Positions 25,808 to 34,705 of a stretch of 64,000 nucleotides of DNA are shown here, piece after piece; position 1 is the stretch's first letter; the number at the start of each line of letters is the position of its first letter. Location: positions 1 through 64,000 of the forward strand of contig NZ_BMJI01000006.1 of the NCBI RefSeq assembly GCF_014643255.1, read 5' to 3'. This DNA comes from Tersicoccus solisilvae (GTDB taxonomy: Bacteria > Actinomycetota > Actinomycetes > Actinomycetales > Micrococcaceae). Position numbers and translations under genes: made by a program. The notes under the pieces were generated by a model. The model searched no databases. It was not told the DNA's origin and saw nothing but the letters and a program-made list of their open reading frames with translations.

Positions 25808-27694
25808 TCACGGCCGCGGATGCGCCCAGACCGGCGCCGGCTCGGGATCAGTGACGTACCGCGCACCGGCCGGTGACGTCCAGGCGAGGCGGTGGGAGCC
25901 GGGGACGTCGAACGCCTCGACCTCGACCGTCCAGGCCGAGTGATGCTTCAGCACGTGGTGCGTGCGGCACAGGTGCGCGAGGTTCTCGGAGCCGGTCGTC
26001 CCGCCGTCCGCCCAGGCGACCACGTGGTCGGCGTCGCACCGCACCGCTGACCGTCGGCAACCGGGGAATCGACAGGTACCGTCGCGCAGTGCGAGGGCGT
26101 TACGGAGCCGTGCGGGAAGTCGGTACTGCCGACCCGAGGTGAGCAGGACCGGGATGACGGCAGGGTCCGGCCATCCGCCCTCGGCAACCTCGGCCGGCAG
26201 GTATGCCTCTCCCGGCGGGTGTGCCTCTCCCGGCGGGTCCGCGTCCCCGGGTGGGTGCGTCCCTACCGGACGACGCTTGATTCCCCGGCCGGCATCGACG
26301 CCGGGCGGGTGCGTCGGTGGATCGGTGCCACCGTCGCCGCCACCGTCGCCGTCGCCGCCACACTCGTCGGCCCGTGCCGTGCGAGTCGTCGAGACGAGGT
26401 GCGTCCCGAACGCATCGCCATCGGTGGCGTGGTCGCACGTCCCGCTGGGCAGACCTCTCCCCTCGGCGACGACGCCGAGCGAGAACGACGTGGCCAGCGA
26501 GGCGAGATACCGGGCGTCGGCGGCGGCGATCGGTCCGAAGTCGCCCAGCAGACCCGGTTCGTCCGAACCCTGGAGGGTCGCGGCCGAGACCGTGAGCAGC
26601 ACACGGGGTGGGGCAGGAAGGGCTCCGCCGTGTCGGGGCGTGCTGTCGGCGGCGTCGATGTCCGCCCCCTCGGCTCGGGTGCCGCCGGCACCGACACCAG
26701 ATGCCAGTCCACCGAGCAGATCGACGAGCACATCGGCCCGCAGCTGGGTCATCGTGCGGCCGTCAGCCGTGCCGTCGCCCTCGGCGAGCATCTGCCGGGC
26801 AACGGAGCAGAGCCGACCATCGATGGCGTGAGCGACCGCAGCAGGCAACCTGGCGCTCAGCCGAGCCATGCCGTCCCGGTCCTGGCTGACGCAGACCCAG
26901 CGCTCCTCCTCCGCGACCTCACGTCGCCGTTCGAAGCCGATCGGGTGGCAGCGTTCGCGGATCCGACGGGAACGAGCCTGCAGCCCGCCCCTGGTCGCGC
27001 CGCGGACCGCGGCGGGCAGGAGGCAGCGTTCGGTCTCCTCGATCACGGCGCGCCAGCGGTCGGCATCCTCCTCGGAGGTGCACGGACCGAGCTTGTCGAC
27101 GTACTCCCCCACGTCGTCGGCGATCACCTCGGCGGAACGGCTCGTGATGGCTCCCGAAGCGAGGGCAGCCGCGGTACGCGGCAGATGATCTCGCAGGCGC
27201 TCGGCCCGATTGAGGAGCCCGTGCACCGCGTTCTCACTCGTGCGGAGCGCGCCGGCGATCTCCGCCACACCGGACCGCTCGGCCACCGCCAGCCGCGCCC
27301 GTCGCGACAGGCCGGAACCGGTGCCGTCCGGCGCGTTCCGATCGTCCGGTGCCATCAGCGGGTGGGCGTCGACCCATCGCTCGTGCTCGCGGGCCGAGAC
27401 CTCGACGGTCATGAGCGCGAGCCGGTCGGTGGCCGAACTCAGCCAGGACGACAGCCGGCTGGCGTCGCGCAGCGCGGCGACGGCCGCCTCCATGCTCACG
27501 CTGACACCGTCACCGGCCAGCATCGGCAGGAGGCGGGAGACGACGTCGTCGGGTCGGACGGGGAAGTCGGTGAGGCCGGTCAGGCCACGGTCGATGGCCC
27601 CCATCCCGAAGTCGCCGGGCCGTCCCGCCACGAGGCTGAACAGGGTCAGGCCGGGCAGGGGTTCCTCCGGTGACCGTTGCTCGTCGTCGTCCAT
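25808..27694 (-). CDS. DUF222 domain / HNH endonuclease signature protein
   Basis: A 628-residue protein of the 13E12-repeat-like family abundant in Actinobacteria. The N-terminal DUF222 region runs from about 90 to 450, with RARLAVAERSGVAEIAGALRTSE near its start. A Pro/Gly/His-rich linker follows (HPPGDADPPGEAHPPGEA), then a C-terminal HNH nuclease domain: CRFPGCRRSAVRCDADHVV with two Cys, the DH pair, GSENLAHLC and RTHH. Such genes are often scattered in many copies and associated with mobile DNA, but cellular function is unclear. ATG at 27694 is chosen; GTG at 27700 is possible. Convergent with pepN. Confidence 0.85.
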   Translation of the reverse strand: MDDDEQRSPEEPLPGLTLFSLVAGRPGDFGMGAIDRGLTGLTDFPVRPDDVVSRLLPMLAGDGVSVSMEAAVAALRDASRLSSWLSSATDRLALMTVEVSAREHERWVDAHPLMAPDDRNAPDGTGSGLSRRARLAVAERSGVAEIAGALRTSENAVHGLLNRAERLRDHLPRTAAALASGAITSRSAEVIADDVGEYVDKLGPCTSEEDADRWRAVIEETERCLLPAAVRGATRGGLQARSRRIRERCHPIGFERRREVAEEERWVCVSQDRDGMARLSARLPAAVAHAIDGRLCSVARQMLAEGDGTADGRTMTQLRADVLVDLLGGLASGVGAGGTRAEGADIDAADSTPRHGGALPAPPRVLLTVSAATLQGSDEPGLLGDFGPIAAADARYLASLATSFSLGVVAEGRGLPSGTCDHATDGDAFGTHLVSTTRTARADECGGDGDGGGDGGTDPPTHPPGVDAGRGIKRRPVGTHPPGDADPPGEAHPPGEAYLPAEVAEGGWPDPAVIPVLLTSGRQYRLPARLRNALALRDGTCRFPGCRRSAVRCDADHVVAWADGGTTGSENLAHLCRTHHVLKHHSAWTVEVEAFDVPGSHRLAWTSPAGARYVTDPEPAPVWAHPRP

Positions 27695-27804
27695 GACCAC
27701 ACTCAACCAGCCGCCACCGACGAAACTCGGGTCGCCCTCGACCGCCGACGCGGGACGATGCGCAACCGCTGACCGTCGGCCAGGCCACACGACGAGCGCC
27801 GGAC

Positions 27805-28069
27805 TCACGTTCCGGCGGATCCCCCCGGCGACCCGGGACGCCGCTTCCCGGGCGACCGGGGCGAGACCGGGCGCTCCTGCGCCGCCGTCACCTCCACGAA
27901 GCTGTCGTGTGCGGAGCCGTGGAACCCCTCGTCGTACGCGGCCATCGCGGCGGCGATCCGCCTGGCCGACACTCCCGCGCCGTCGGGCCCGGCGGGCCAG
28001 GAGACCGAACCCGGTCAGGACCGCACCGAGCATCGCGATCAGCAGGGCCGGCATCACCACGTCGACCAT
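27805..28069 (-). pseudogene. Small membrane-anchored protein gene interrupted by a frameshift
   Basis: The first frame starts at ATG 28069, sharing one base with the lipoate ligase stop (TGATG), and encodes MVDVVMPALLIAMLGAVLTG plus FGLLARRARR, a membrane anchor with a basic cytosolic end. From about 27990 on this frame loses its GC-rich third positions, while the next frame gains them and reads SARRIAAAMAAYDEGFHGSA, then HDSFVEVTAAQERP and a Pro/Gly/Arg tail, ending at TGA 27805-27807. The two halves together make a plausible protein of about 87 residues. One base gained or two lost in the CGACGGCGCGGGAG stretch (27971-27990) would explain it; a sequencing error is equally possible. Confidence 0.6.
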
Positions 28070-29139
28070 CACGGCACCCGCGTGAGCCATTCCTTGGTAC
28101 CGAACTTGGTGTCGATCCGGCGCTGCGCCTCCGCGAGCTCGGCGTCCGACACCGCGCCGCGCACCGCCCCGGTGCGCTCGATGAAGGTCTGCGCCATGAC
28201 GTCGATGATCGCCTCCCGGGTCATGCCCGTCTGCCGGCGCAGCGGATCCACCCGCTTCTTCGCGCTGCGGGTGCCCTTGTCGGAGAGCTTCTCCTTGCCA
28301 ATCCGCAGCACGCGCACCATCTTGTCCGCGTCGACGTCGTACGACATCGTCACATGGTGCAGCAGGCCCCCGTTGGCCAGCCGCTTCTGCGCGGCCCCGC
28401 CGATCTTGCCCTGCGGCGTGGCGATGTCGTTGATCGGCTGGTAGAACGCCGTCACCCCGATCTTCTCCAGGGACGCCATCACCCACGAGTCGAGGAAGGC
28501 GTACGAGTCGGTGTAGCTGAGCCCGTCCACGAGGGTCTGCGGCACGTACAGCGAGTAGGTGATCGCGTTGCCGTGCTCCGTGAACATCGCTCCGCCCCCG
28601 GTGATACGACGGACCACGTGGGCGCCGGTCTCGCGGGCGCCGTCGGGGTCCACCTCGTTGCGCAGCGACTGGAAGCTCCCGATGAACACGTTCGGGGACT
28701 CCGCGAGCTCCCAGAACCGCAGCGTCGGGCGCCGGGTGCCCTTGCCGACCTCCTCGGTGAGCACCTCGTCGAGCGCGACGTGCGTGAGGGTGGGGAACGC
28801 CGCGTCGGTGATGATCTCCCACTCGTGATCCGCCCAGCCGGTGGCCAGGCCGAGGGCTCGCCGGACGGCGACGGCGATGGCCCGGGTGGAGAATCCGTGC
28901 AGCCGGGCCTCGTCCGGCACGACGGCGTCCAGCGCGGCGGTCAGCCGCTCGGGGGTGGCGTCGGCCTCGACGCCGTTCAGCGCCCCGTTGAGCACCGGGA
29001 GGAGGTCGTCCGGTTCGAGGAAGAAGTCACCGCTGATGGACACGTCCGCCAGCCGGCCGTCGTCCGTTCGCAGGTCGACGACCACCAGTTTGCCGCCGGG
29101 CACCTTGTATTCCCCGTGCGCTCGATCCTCGTCCGCCAC
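28069..29139 (-). CDS. lplA: Lipoate--protein ligase with N-terminal accessory domain
   Basis: A 356-residue enzyme that activates lipoate with ATP and attaches it to lipoyl domains of 2-oxoacid dehydrogenases and GcvH. GTG at 29139 is preceded by AAGGAGAGGAGAGG, a strong ribosome-binding site. Residues 1-90 (GEYKVPGGKLVVVDLRT...) are the small accessory domain that is C-terminal in E. coli LplA and a separate protein (LplB) in Thermoplasma. The catalytic domain follows, with RRITGGGAMFTEHGN and the lysine loop INDIATPQGKIGGAAQKR. The domain order is swapped relative to E. coli but seen in other Actinobacteria. Downstream of rpmE2, separated by a terminator. Confidence 0.92.
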   Translation of the reverse strand: MADEDRAHGEYKVPGGKLVVVDLRTDDGRLADVSISGDFFLEPDDLLPVLNGALNGVEADATPERLTAALDAVVPDEARLHGFSTRAIAVAVRRALGLATGWADHEWEIITDAAFPTLTHVALDEVLTEEVGKGTRRPTLRFWELAESPNVFIGSFQSLRNEVDPDGARETGAHVVRRITGGGAMFTEHGNAITYSLYVPQTLVDGLSYTDSYAFLDSWVMASLEKIGVTAFYQPINDIATPQGKIGGAAQKRLANGGLLHHVTMSYDVDADKMVRVLRIGKEKLSDKGTRSAKKRVDPLRRQTGMTREAIIDVMAQTFIERTGAVRGAVSDAELAEAQRRIDTKFGTKEWLTRVP

Positions 29140-29187
29140 GACCTCTCCTCTCCTTCGTCCTCGCGATCTTCCACGGGCGTCAACGAC

Positions 29188-29223
29188 GGCGGGCCCGCAT
29201 CCCTTCCGGAATGCGGGCCCGCC
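29188..29223 (-). terminator. Terminator hairpin downstream of rpmE2
   Basis: A 13-bp perfect stem (GGCGGGCCCGCAT with its complement) and a 10-base loop, located 21 bases after the rpmE2 stop and upstream of the lipoate ligase ribosome-binding site. It should separate the two same-strand genes. Confidence 0.75.
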
Positions 29224-29243
29224 GATGGCATGGTGAGCGGTGC

Positions 29244-29498
29244 CTACTTCTTGCCGAAGTTCTTGAACCGCTGGTTGAAGCGCTCCACCCGGCCGGCGGA
29301 GTCCATGATCCGCTGCTTGCCCGTGTAGAACGGGTGCGACGCGGACGAGATCTCGACCTCGATCAGGGGGTACGTCTTGCCGTCCTCCCACTCGGTGGTC
29401 TTGTCCGAGGACACCGTGGAACGGGTCAGGAAGGAGGTGCCGGAGGCCAGGTCGCGGAACACGACGGCCTGGTACTGGGGGTGGATCTCGGTCTTCAT
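29244..29498 (-). CDS. rpmE2: 50S ribosomal protein L31 type B
   Basis: An 84-residue ribosomal protein: [20 protein letters not shown] start, [13 protein letters not shown] and RVERFNQRF near the end. It has no cysteines, so it is the zinc-free (C-minus) form that can replace the zinc-binding L31 under zinc shortage. In several Actinobacteria type B L31 genes are repressed by Zur; I looked for an AT-rich Zur palindrome in the 93 bases upstream and found none, so regulation here may differ or the box may be diverged. Confidence 0.97.
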   Translation of the reverse strand: MKTEIHPQYQAVVFRDLASGTSFLTRSTVSSDKTTEWEDGKTYPLIEVEISSASHPFYTGKQRIMDSAGRVERFNQRFKNFGKK

Positions 29499-29590
29499 GG
29501 GTTCGATACCTTCGCTGTGCGGGGCTGGATTTGGCCAGACCCTGAATGGTTCGTGGGGACCCGCGCCGAAGCGCCGGCCAGCGATCCAGT

Positions 29591-30415
29591 CTAGCGCATC
29601 GGTCGCGTGTGCCAGAACGCCACCGCGGCGGCGGCCGCCACGTTCAGGGAGTCGACCCCGCCGCTCATCGGAATGCGCACGACGGCGTCGCACGCCTCGA
29701 TCGCCGCCCGGCTCAGCCCGGCCCCCTCGGTGCCGAGGACGAGGGCGAGCCGGTCCAGGGCCGGGAGGGCGGTGCCGTCGACGGCCGCGACGTCCAGATC
29801 CTGCGCGGACTCGCTCAGGGCCAGGGCCGCCGTCGGCATCCCCGCCGCTCGCAGGGTCCCCAGCGCGCCGGGCCACTCCGTCAGCCGCGCCCACGGCACC
29901 TGGAACACCGTGCCCATGCTCACCCGCACGGACCTCCGGTACAGCGGGTCGGCGCAGCGCGGCGAGAGCAGCACCGCGTCGACGTCGAGCGCGGCGGCCG
30001 AGCGGAACACCGCCCCGAGGTTGGTGTGGTCGACGATGTCCTCGAGCACCGCCACGCGCCGGGCACTGGCCAGCAGATCCGCCACCGGCACGGGGTCGGG
30101 GCGGTGCATCGCGGCCAGTGCCCCACGGTGCAGGTGGAACCCGGTGATCGACTCGAGGACCTCGGGCGAGCCCACGTACGCGGGCACGTCCGGGTGCGCA
30201 TCGAGGACGTCGCCCAGGTCGGGCAGCCAGGCCTCGGCGAGGAAGAAGGACCGCGGCCGGTGCCCGGCGGCCAGCGCCCGGCGCACCACCACCGAGCTCT
30301 CGGCGATGTAGAGGCCCTCGGCGGGCTCGCGGCGGCGCCGGAGGGCCGAATCGGTCAGGTCCGTGTAGTCGTGCACCCGCGGGTCGGCGGGGTCGGCGAT
30401 CCGGACGATACCCAC
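29591..30415 (-). CDS. TrmH/SpoU-family RNA 2'-O-methyltransferase
   Basis: A 274-residue SPOUT methyltransferase acting on rRNA or tRNA with SAM. The N-terminal substrate-binding domain (residues 1-110) has [16 protein letters not shown]. The knotted catalytic domain shows motif 1 [18 protein letters not shown], motif 2 [14 protein letters not shown] and motif 3 [20 protein letters not shown]. Target not identifiable from sequence. It starts with GTG four bases after the stop of the TauE-like gene, so the two may be co-transcribed. Confidence 0.93.
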   Translation of the reverse strand: MGIVRIADPADPRVHDYTDLTDSALRRRREPAEGLYIAESSVVVRRALAAGHRPRSFFLAEAWLPDLGDVLDAHPDVPAYVGSPEVLESITGFHLHRGALAAMHRPDPVPVADLLASARRVAVLEDIVDHTNLGAVFRSAAALDVDAVLLSPRCADPLYRRSVRVSMGTVFQVPWARLTEWPGALGTLRAAGMPTAALALSESAQDLDVAAVDGTALPALDRLALVLGTEGAGLSRAAIEACDAVVRIPMSGGVDSLNVAAAAAVAFWHTRPMR

Positions 30416-30419
30416 GACC

Positions 30420-31217
30420 TCAGCCCGTGATCAGTCGCGCGACCATGACGCCGAGGGCGACCAGACCGAGCACGACGATGACGCCGCGCAGCACCACCGG
30501 CGACAGGCGCCGGCCGATCCGCGCGCCGACCAGCCCGCCGATCGTCGAGCCGATCGCGATCAGCAGGACGACCCACCAGTCGATCCGACCGAAGGCGAAG
30601 ATCAGGTAGGAGATCGCCGCGATCATGTTGACCCCGAGCACGAGCACGTTCTTCATCGCGTTCGCCGCCTGCATGGACCCGACCATGAAGACCCCGAGGA
30701 TGCCGACGAGCAGGATGCCCTGGGCGGCGACGAAGTAGCCCCCGTACACGCCGGCGAGGTACACGAGGACGTAGAGGATCGGCGGCTGGTGCAGGACGAC
30801 GCGCGGCGCGTCGGGCCGCTGGCGGGCCTCGGCGCGGCGTCGCACCCAGGCCTGCAGCCGCGGCTGGAAGATGACGAACCCGAGGGCGATGACGATGAGG
30901 AAGGGCGCGGCCACCTCGAACACCGACTCCGGCAGGTGCAACAGCAGGGTGGCGCCCGTGATGCCGCCGAGCAGGGACGCCGGCAGCAGCCGCAGCACCA
31001 GCTTGCCCATGCCCGTCAGCTCCGCGCGGTAGCCGAGGGCCCCGGCCGCGTTGCCGGGGATCAGCCCCATGGCGTTGGAGATCGTCGCCGTCACCGGCGG
31101 GATGCCGAGCGCGACCAGGACGGGGAACGTCACCAGGGTGCCGGACCCGACGATGGTGTTGATCGTGCCGGCCCACAGGCCGGCGAGGGCGACGATGATC
31201 GATGCGAGGACGCCCAT
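30420..31217 (-). CDS. TauE/SafE (TSUP) family anion permease
   Basis: A 265-residue integral membrane protein with about eight hydrophobic segments in two repeats. The first repeat holds GTINTIVGSGTLVTFPVLVALG and the second GVYGGYFVAAQGILLVGIL and GGLVGARIGRRLSP, as in the sulphite/sulphonate export family. Transport of sulphite, sulphoacetate or related anions is the family theme; the actual substrate is unknown. Downstream is the SpoU methyltransferase four bases away, upstream a 52-base gap to the ABC ATPase gene end. Confidence 0.9.
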   Translation of the reverse strand: MGVLASIIVALAGLWAGTINTIVGSGTLVTFPVLVALGIPPVTATISNAMGLIPGNAAGALGYRAELTGMGKLVLRLLPASLLGGITGATLLLHLPESVFEVAAPFLIVIALGFVIFQPRLQAWVRRRAEARQRPDAPRVVLHQPPILYVLVYLAGVYGGYFVAAQGILLVGILGVFMVGSMQAANAMKNVLVLGVNMIAAISYLIFAFGRIDWWVVLLIAIGSTIGGLVGARIGRRLSPVVLRGVIVVLGLVALGVMVARLITG

Positions 31218-31269
31218 CAGCGTCGCCCGGCGTCCGTCAACCAGGCAGCGGCATCCACCCGCACGGCGG

Positions 31270-32055
31270 TCAGCGGGCGGCGACCGCGTGCCAGCGGTCG
31301 CCGTCGCGGGTCAGCGTCAGTGCGATGCCGTAGGTCCGGCTGAGGTTCTCGCTGGTGAGGACGTCGTCGAGCGCACCGGCGGCCACGACGGCACCGTCCC
31401 GCAACAGCAGGGCGTGCGTGAAGCCGGGGGCGATCTCCTCGACGTGGTGGGTGACCATGACGATCGCCGGGGCGTACGGATCCGCCAGGAGGTCGGCAAG
31501 GCGACCGATCAGGTCCTCGCGGCCGCCCACGTCCAGTCCCGCGGCGGGTTCGTCGAGCAGCAGCAGCTCGGGGTCGGTCATCAGGGCGCGGGCGATCAGG
31601 ACGCGCTTCTGCTCGCCGGAGCTCAGGGTGCCGAACCGCCGGTCGGCCAGGGAACCCATGCCCCACTCGCCGAGCAGTTCGCGGGCGCGGTCCTCGTCGA
31701 AGCCCTCGTAGCGCTCCCGCCACCGGCCGGTGACGCCCCAGGCGGCGGTGACGACGGTGTCGACGACGCTCTCGTCGGCGGGGATCTGGGCGGCCAGTAG
31801 CGCGGACGTCATGCCGATCCGTGGCCGCAGCTCGAACACATCGACGGCGCCGAGGCGCTCACCGAGGATCTCGGCGGTGCCGCTGGTCGGGTGCATGCGG
31901 GCGCCGGCGATCTGCAGCAGCGTCGACTTGCCGGCCCCGTTGGGGCCGAGCACGATCCAGCGGTCCCCGTCGGAGACGTCCCAGTCCACGGCGTCCAGCA
32001 GGGTCTTCCCGCCCCGCACGATGCTCACCGCGTCCAGTTCCAGCACATCACCCAT
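31270..32055 (-). CDS. ABC transporter ATP-binding protein (stand-alone)
   Basis: A 261-residue ATPase with Walker A GPNGAGKSTLL, signature LSSGEQKRVLIARAL, Walker B LLLDEPAAGLD and a final H-loop VTHHVEE. ATG at 32055 begins MGDVLELDAVSIVRGG. No permease lies next to it, so its partner is elsewhere or it acts outside transport. The gene is divergent from serB by about 100 bases; the same ATPase-serB neighbourhood occurs in Mycobacterium (Rv3041c-serB2), which argues it is vertically inherited. Confidence 0.9.
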   Translation of the reverse strand: MGDVLELDAVSIVRGGKTLLDAVDWDVSDGDRWIVLGPNGAGKSTLLQIAGARMHPTSGTAEILGERLGAVDVFELRPRIGMTSALLAAQIPADESVVDTVVTAAWGVTGRWRERYEGFDEDRARELLGEWGMGSLADRRFGTLSSGEQKRVLIARALMTDPELLLLDEPAAGLDVGGREDLIGRLADLLADPYAPAIVMVTHHVEEIAPGFTHALLLRDGAVVAAGALDDVLTSENLSRTYGIALTLTRDGDRWHAVAAR

Positions 32056-32155
32056 GGGCCAAGAGCCTAGGTCACCGGGTCGGCGTTCGACGAAGCGCGA
32101 CGCGACGCCGGCCGCGGCCACCGGTTCGGATCCGGCCGCTGACTAGACTCCCCGT

Positions 32156-33124
32156 GTGCCCGCCGCCTACTCCGTGATCGCCCTCGCCCCGACGACGCCG
32201 GCGGCTGCCGGCACCGGGGTGTCCCCCACGCGGCCCCTCGACGCCGTGCCCCTGGTCGAGCGAGCGGTCCGCGACGCGGGCATCGCGCTGCCCGAGCCGG
32301 TGACCGGCGGGCGAGACGACGACGCCGACGGACCCGGATACGCGTGGGCCCGGTGGACGCTCGGCGAGCTGGCGGACGCTCCCGCCGCGGTGACGATGCT
32401 CCGGTCGGTGCTCCGTCCCGACCCGGTGGCCCAGGCGGTGCCCGGCCTCGACCTCGCGGTGGTTCCGGACGCGCTGCACGACGGCGGCCGGCTGCTGCTG
32501 ATCATGGACGTCGACTCGACGCTCATCCAGCAGGAGGTGATCGAGATGCTCGCCGCCCACGCGGGCCGCGAGGCCGAGGTCGCCGCGGTGACCGACGCGG
32601 CCATGCGCGGGGAACTCGACTTCGCCCAGTCCCTGCACGCCCGGGTGGAGGCCCTCGCCGGGCTGCCGGTGCGGGTGATCGAGGAGGTCGTGGGCATGGT
32701 GCGCCTCTCCCCCGGCGCCGAGCGTCTCGTCGCGGCCCTGCTCGCCGGCGGCCACCGCGTCGCCGCCGTCTCCGGCGGGTTCGGCCAGGTGCTCAGCCCC
32801 CTCGCGGAGCGGCTCGGACTGACCCACCACCGGGCCAACCTGCTGGGGGTGCGCGACGGCGCACTCACCGGCCGAGTCGACGGCACGGTCGTGGACCGCG
32901 CGGTCAAGGCGGCGAGCCTGCGCGCGTGGGCGGCGGCGGACGGCGTCGCCCCCGACCACGTGATCGCGGTCGGGGACGGCGCGAACGACCTCGACATGCT
33001 CGCCGCGGCGGGCTTGTCGGTCGCCTACAACGCGAAGCCGGCCCTGCGCCACGCGGCGGACGCCCAGCTCAACCTCCCGCGCCTGGACGCCGTCGGCGCC
33101 CTCGCGGGCCTGCCGGGGTTCTAG
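32156..33124 (+). CDS. serB: Phosphoserine phosphatase
   Basis: A 322-residue HAD enzyme for the last step of serine synthesis (phosphoserine to serine). Motif I DVDSTL with nucleophile D118 and D120, motif II S206 in SGGF, K251, and motif III/IV GDGANDLD at 273-280. The N-terminal 105 residues correspond in position to an ACT-like regulatory region but show only weak resemblance. Starts with GTG. Converges with an SDR gene, eight bases away. No other serine-pathway gene is nearby. Confidence 0.93.
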   Translation: MPAAYSVIALAPTTPAAAGTGVSPTRPLDAVPLVERAVRDAGIALPEPVTGGRDDDADGPGYAWARWTLGELADAPAAVTMLRSVLRPDPVAQAVPGLDLAVVPDALHDGGRLLLIMDVDSTLIQQEVIEMLAAHAGREAEVAAVTDAAMRGELDFAQSLHARVEALAGLPVRVIEEVVGMVRLSPGAERLVAALLAGGHRVAAVSGGFGQVLSPLAERLGLTHHRANLLGVRDGALTGRVDGTVVDRAVKAASLRAWAAADGVAPDHVIAVGDGANDLDMLAAAGLSVAYNAKPALRHAADAQLNLPRLDAVGALAGLPGF

Positions 33125-33132
33125 GGGACGCC

Positions 33133-33912
33133 CTACTTCATGTGGTCGGCGCCGCCCACGTACTCGGTGTGGCCGGTCGGCACGTCGGCGGTGACCATCC
33201 GGGCGACCTCGACGGCGAACTCCTCCACGGAGTACAGCTTTCCCGCGTCGCTGCGGCGCTCGTCGAGAGTGCCGGGCCGGGCCCGGTCCAGCAGCGTCGC
33301 GGTGACGGTGCCCTCGATCATGTCGCCCGAGACGACGACCAGGCTGATGCCCCGGCCGGTCAGCTCCGGCTGCCGCTCGCGCAGGGCGTCCTCGCCGGCC
33401 CGCTTCGACCGGGCGACCGCCTCGTACTCCGGCATGGTCGGCACCGACTCGATGAAGTGCGCCTGGTGGCTGGTGACGAACACGACGCGGGAGCCGGTGG
33501 GCATCGCGGCCGCCGCGGCCTCGAGCATGGTGACCTGCGCGTCGCGGTTGAGCCGCATCGCGTAGTCCTCGCCGAGGCCCGCCTCCATGCCGCCGGAGGC
33601 GTTCAGGACGAGGATGTCCAGGCCGCCGAAGTTCTCCTTCGCCGCGTCGACGAGGGCCTGCGCCCCGCCCTCGGCGGTCAGGTCCGCGCCGACCGCGACG
33701 GCACGGCCGCCCGCGGCCTCGATGCCGGCGACGACCTTGGTCGCCCGCGGCGCCTTCTGCCGGTAGTTGACGACGACGCCGGCGCCCTGGGCGGCCAGCA
33801 GGCGCGCGACCTCCGCGCCGATGCCGCGGGAGGAGCCGGTGACGATGGCGGCCTTGCCGGCGAGGGGGCCGGCCGCGCCGTCGGTCGGGGTGTCGGGGTG
33901 CTGGTCGTTCAT
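33133..33912 (-). CDS. SDR-family protein with non-canonical active site
   Basis: A 259-residue short-chain dehydrogenase/reductase-like protein. The cofactor motif TGSSRGIG lies at 25-32, the NAG-like motif is NASGG at 104-108, and the usual Ser is S148. In the YxxxK motif the Lys is K170 but position 166 is Val, not Tyr (EYEAVARSK); the nearest Tyr is 163, three residues before that position. I recall similar YE-VA-SK sequences in other actinobacterial SDRs, so this looks like a subfamily trait rather than decay. Substrate unknown. Upstream of it on the same strand is the fabG gene, 43 bases away, so they may be co-transcribed. Confidence 0.85.
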   Translation of the reverse strand: MNDQHPDTPTDGAAGPLAGKAAIVTGSSRGIGAEVARLLAAQGAGVVVNYRQKAPRATKVVAGIEAAGGRAVAVGADLTAEGGAQALVDAAKENFGGLDILVLNASGGMEAGLGEDYAMRLNRDAQVTMLEAAAAAMPTGSRVVFVTSHQAHFIESVPTMPEYEAVARSKRAGEDALRERQPELTGRGISLVVVSGDMIEGTVTATLLDRARPGTLDERRSDAGKLYSVEEFAVEVARMVTADVPTGHTEYVGGADHMK

Positions 33913-33955
33913 GGGTGCTCCTTCTGGCGGTGGGGGATGAGGGCGGCGGCCGGTG

Positions 33956-34705
33956 TCAGTGGCCCATGCCGAGGCCGCCGTCGACGGGGATGACCGCCCC
34001 GGAGATGTACGCGGCCTCGTCGGAGGCGATCCAGCGGACCACCTTCGCGACCTCCTCCGTCTCGGCGAACCGCCCGGCGGGGATGTTCGCCTTGTACTCC
34101 TGCTGCTGCTTCTCCGGCAATTCCGCCGTCATCTCCGTGTTGATGAAGCCGGGGGCGACGACGTTGGCCGTGATGTTGCGGGAGCCGAGCTCCCGGGTCA
34201 GCGACCGGGCGATGCCGACCAGGCCGGCCTTCGAGGCCGCGTAGTTGATCTGCCCCGGCGAGCCGTAGAGGCCCACCACCGAGGAGATCAGCACGACGCG
34301 GCCCTTCTTCAGCCGGATCATGCCCCGCGCGGCCCGCTTGACGACGCGGAAGGCTCCGGTGAGGTTGGTGTCGAGGACGGACGTGAAGTCCTCCTCGGAC
34401 ATCCGCAGCAGCAGGGTGTCGCGGGTGATGCCGGCATTGGCCACCACCACCTCGACGGGGCCGTGCTCGGCCTCGATGGCGGTGAACGCGGCGTCCAGCG
34501 AGGCGGCGTCGGTGACGTCCGCCTGGACGGCGAGGAACCCGGCCGGCGGCTCCCCGCTGCGGTAGGTGATCGCCACCCGGTCCCCGTTCGCGCGGAACTC
34601 CTCGGCGATCGCCCGGCCGATGCCCCGGTTGCCGCCGGTGACGAGGACGCTGCGCCCCGCCGGGGCCCTCGTCGTCCCGTCCGTCGTCTGCTCACCCTGT
34701 GTCAT
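33956..34705 (-). CDS. fabG: 3-oxoacyl-[acyl-carrier-protein] reductase
   Basis: A 249-residue classical SDR of the fatty-acid elongation cycle (NADPH-dependent 3-oxoacyl-ACP to 3-hydroxyacyl-ACP). VTGGNRGIGRAIA binds NADPH, ANAGITRDTLLLRM, the catalytic Ser in ISSVVGLYG, NYAASKAG with the Tyr/Lys pair, and VAPGFINTEMTAELP all fit FabG, as in mycobacterial MabA. It heads a two-gene group with the atypical SDR downstream and diverges from the DUF3099 gene. The fatty-acid synthase context genes are not in the window. Confidence 0.9.
   Translation of the reverse strand: MTQGEQTTDGTTRAPAGRSVLVTGGNRGIGRAIAEEFRANGDRVAITYRSGEPPAGFLAVQADVTDAASLDAAFTAIEAEHGPVEVVVANAGITRDTLLLRMSEEDFTSVLDTNLTGAFRVVKRAARGMIRLKKGRVVLISSVVGLYGSPGQINYAASKAGLVGIARSLTRELGSRNITANVVAPGFINTEMTAELPEKQQQEYKANIPAGRFAETEEVAKVVRWIASDEAAYISGAVIPVDGGLGMGH

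Noticed and set aside
29499-29590. Search for a Zur operator upstream of rpmE2
   Set aside because: No AT-rich palindrome of the Zur type was visible, so no site is annotated.
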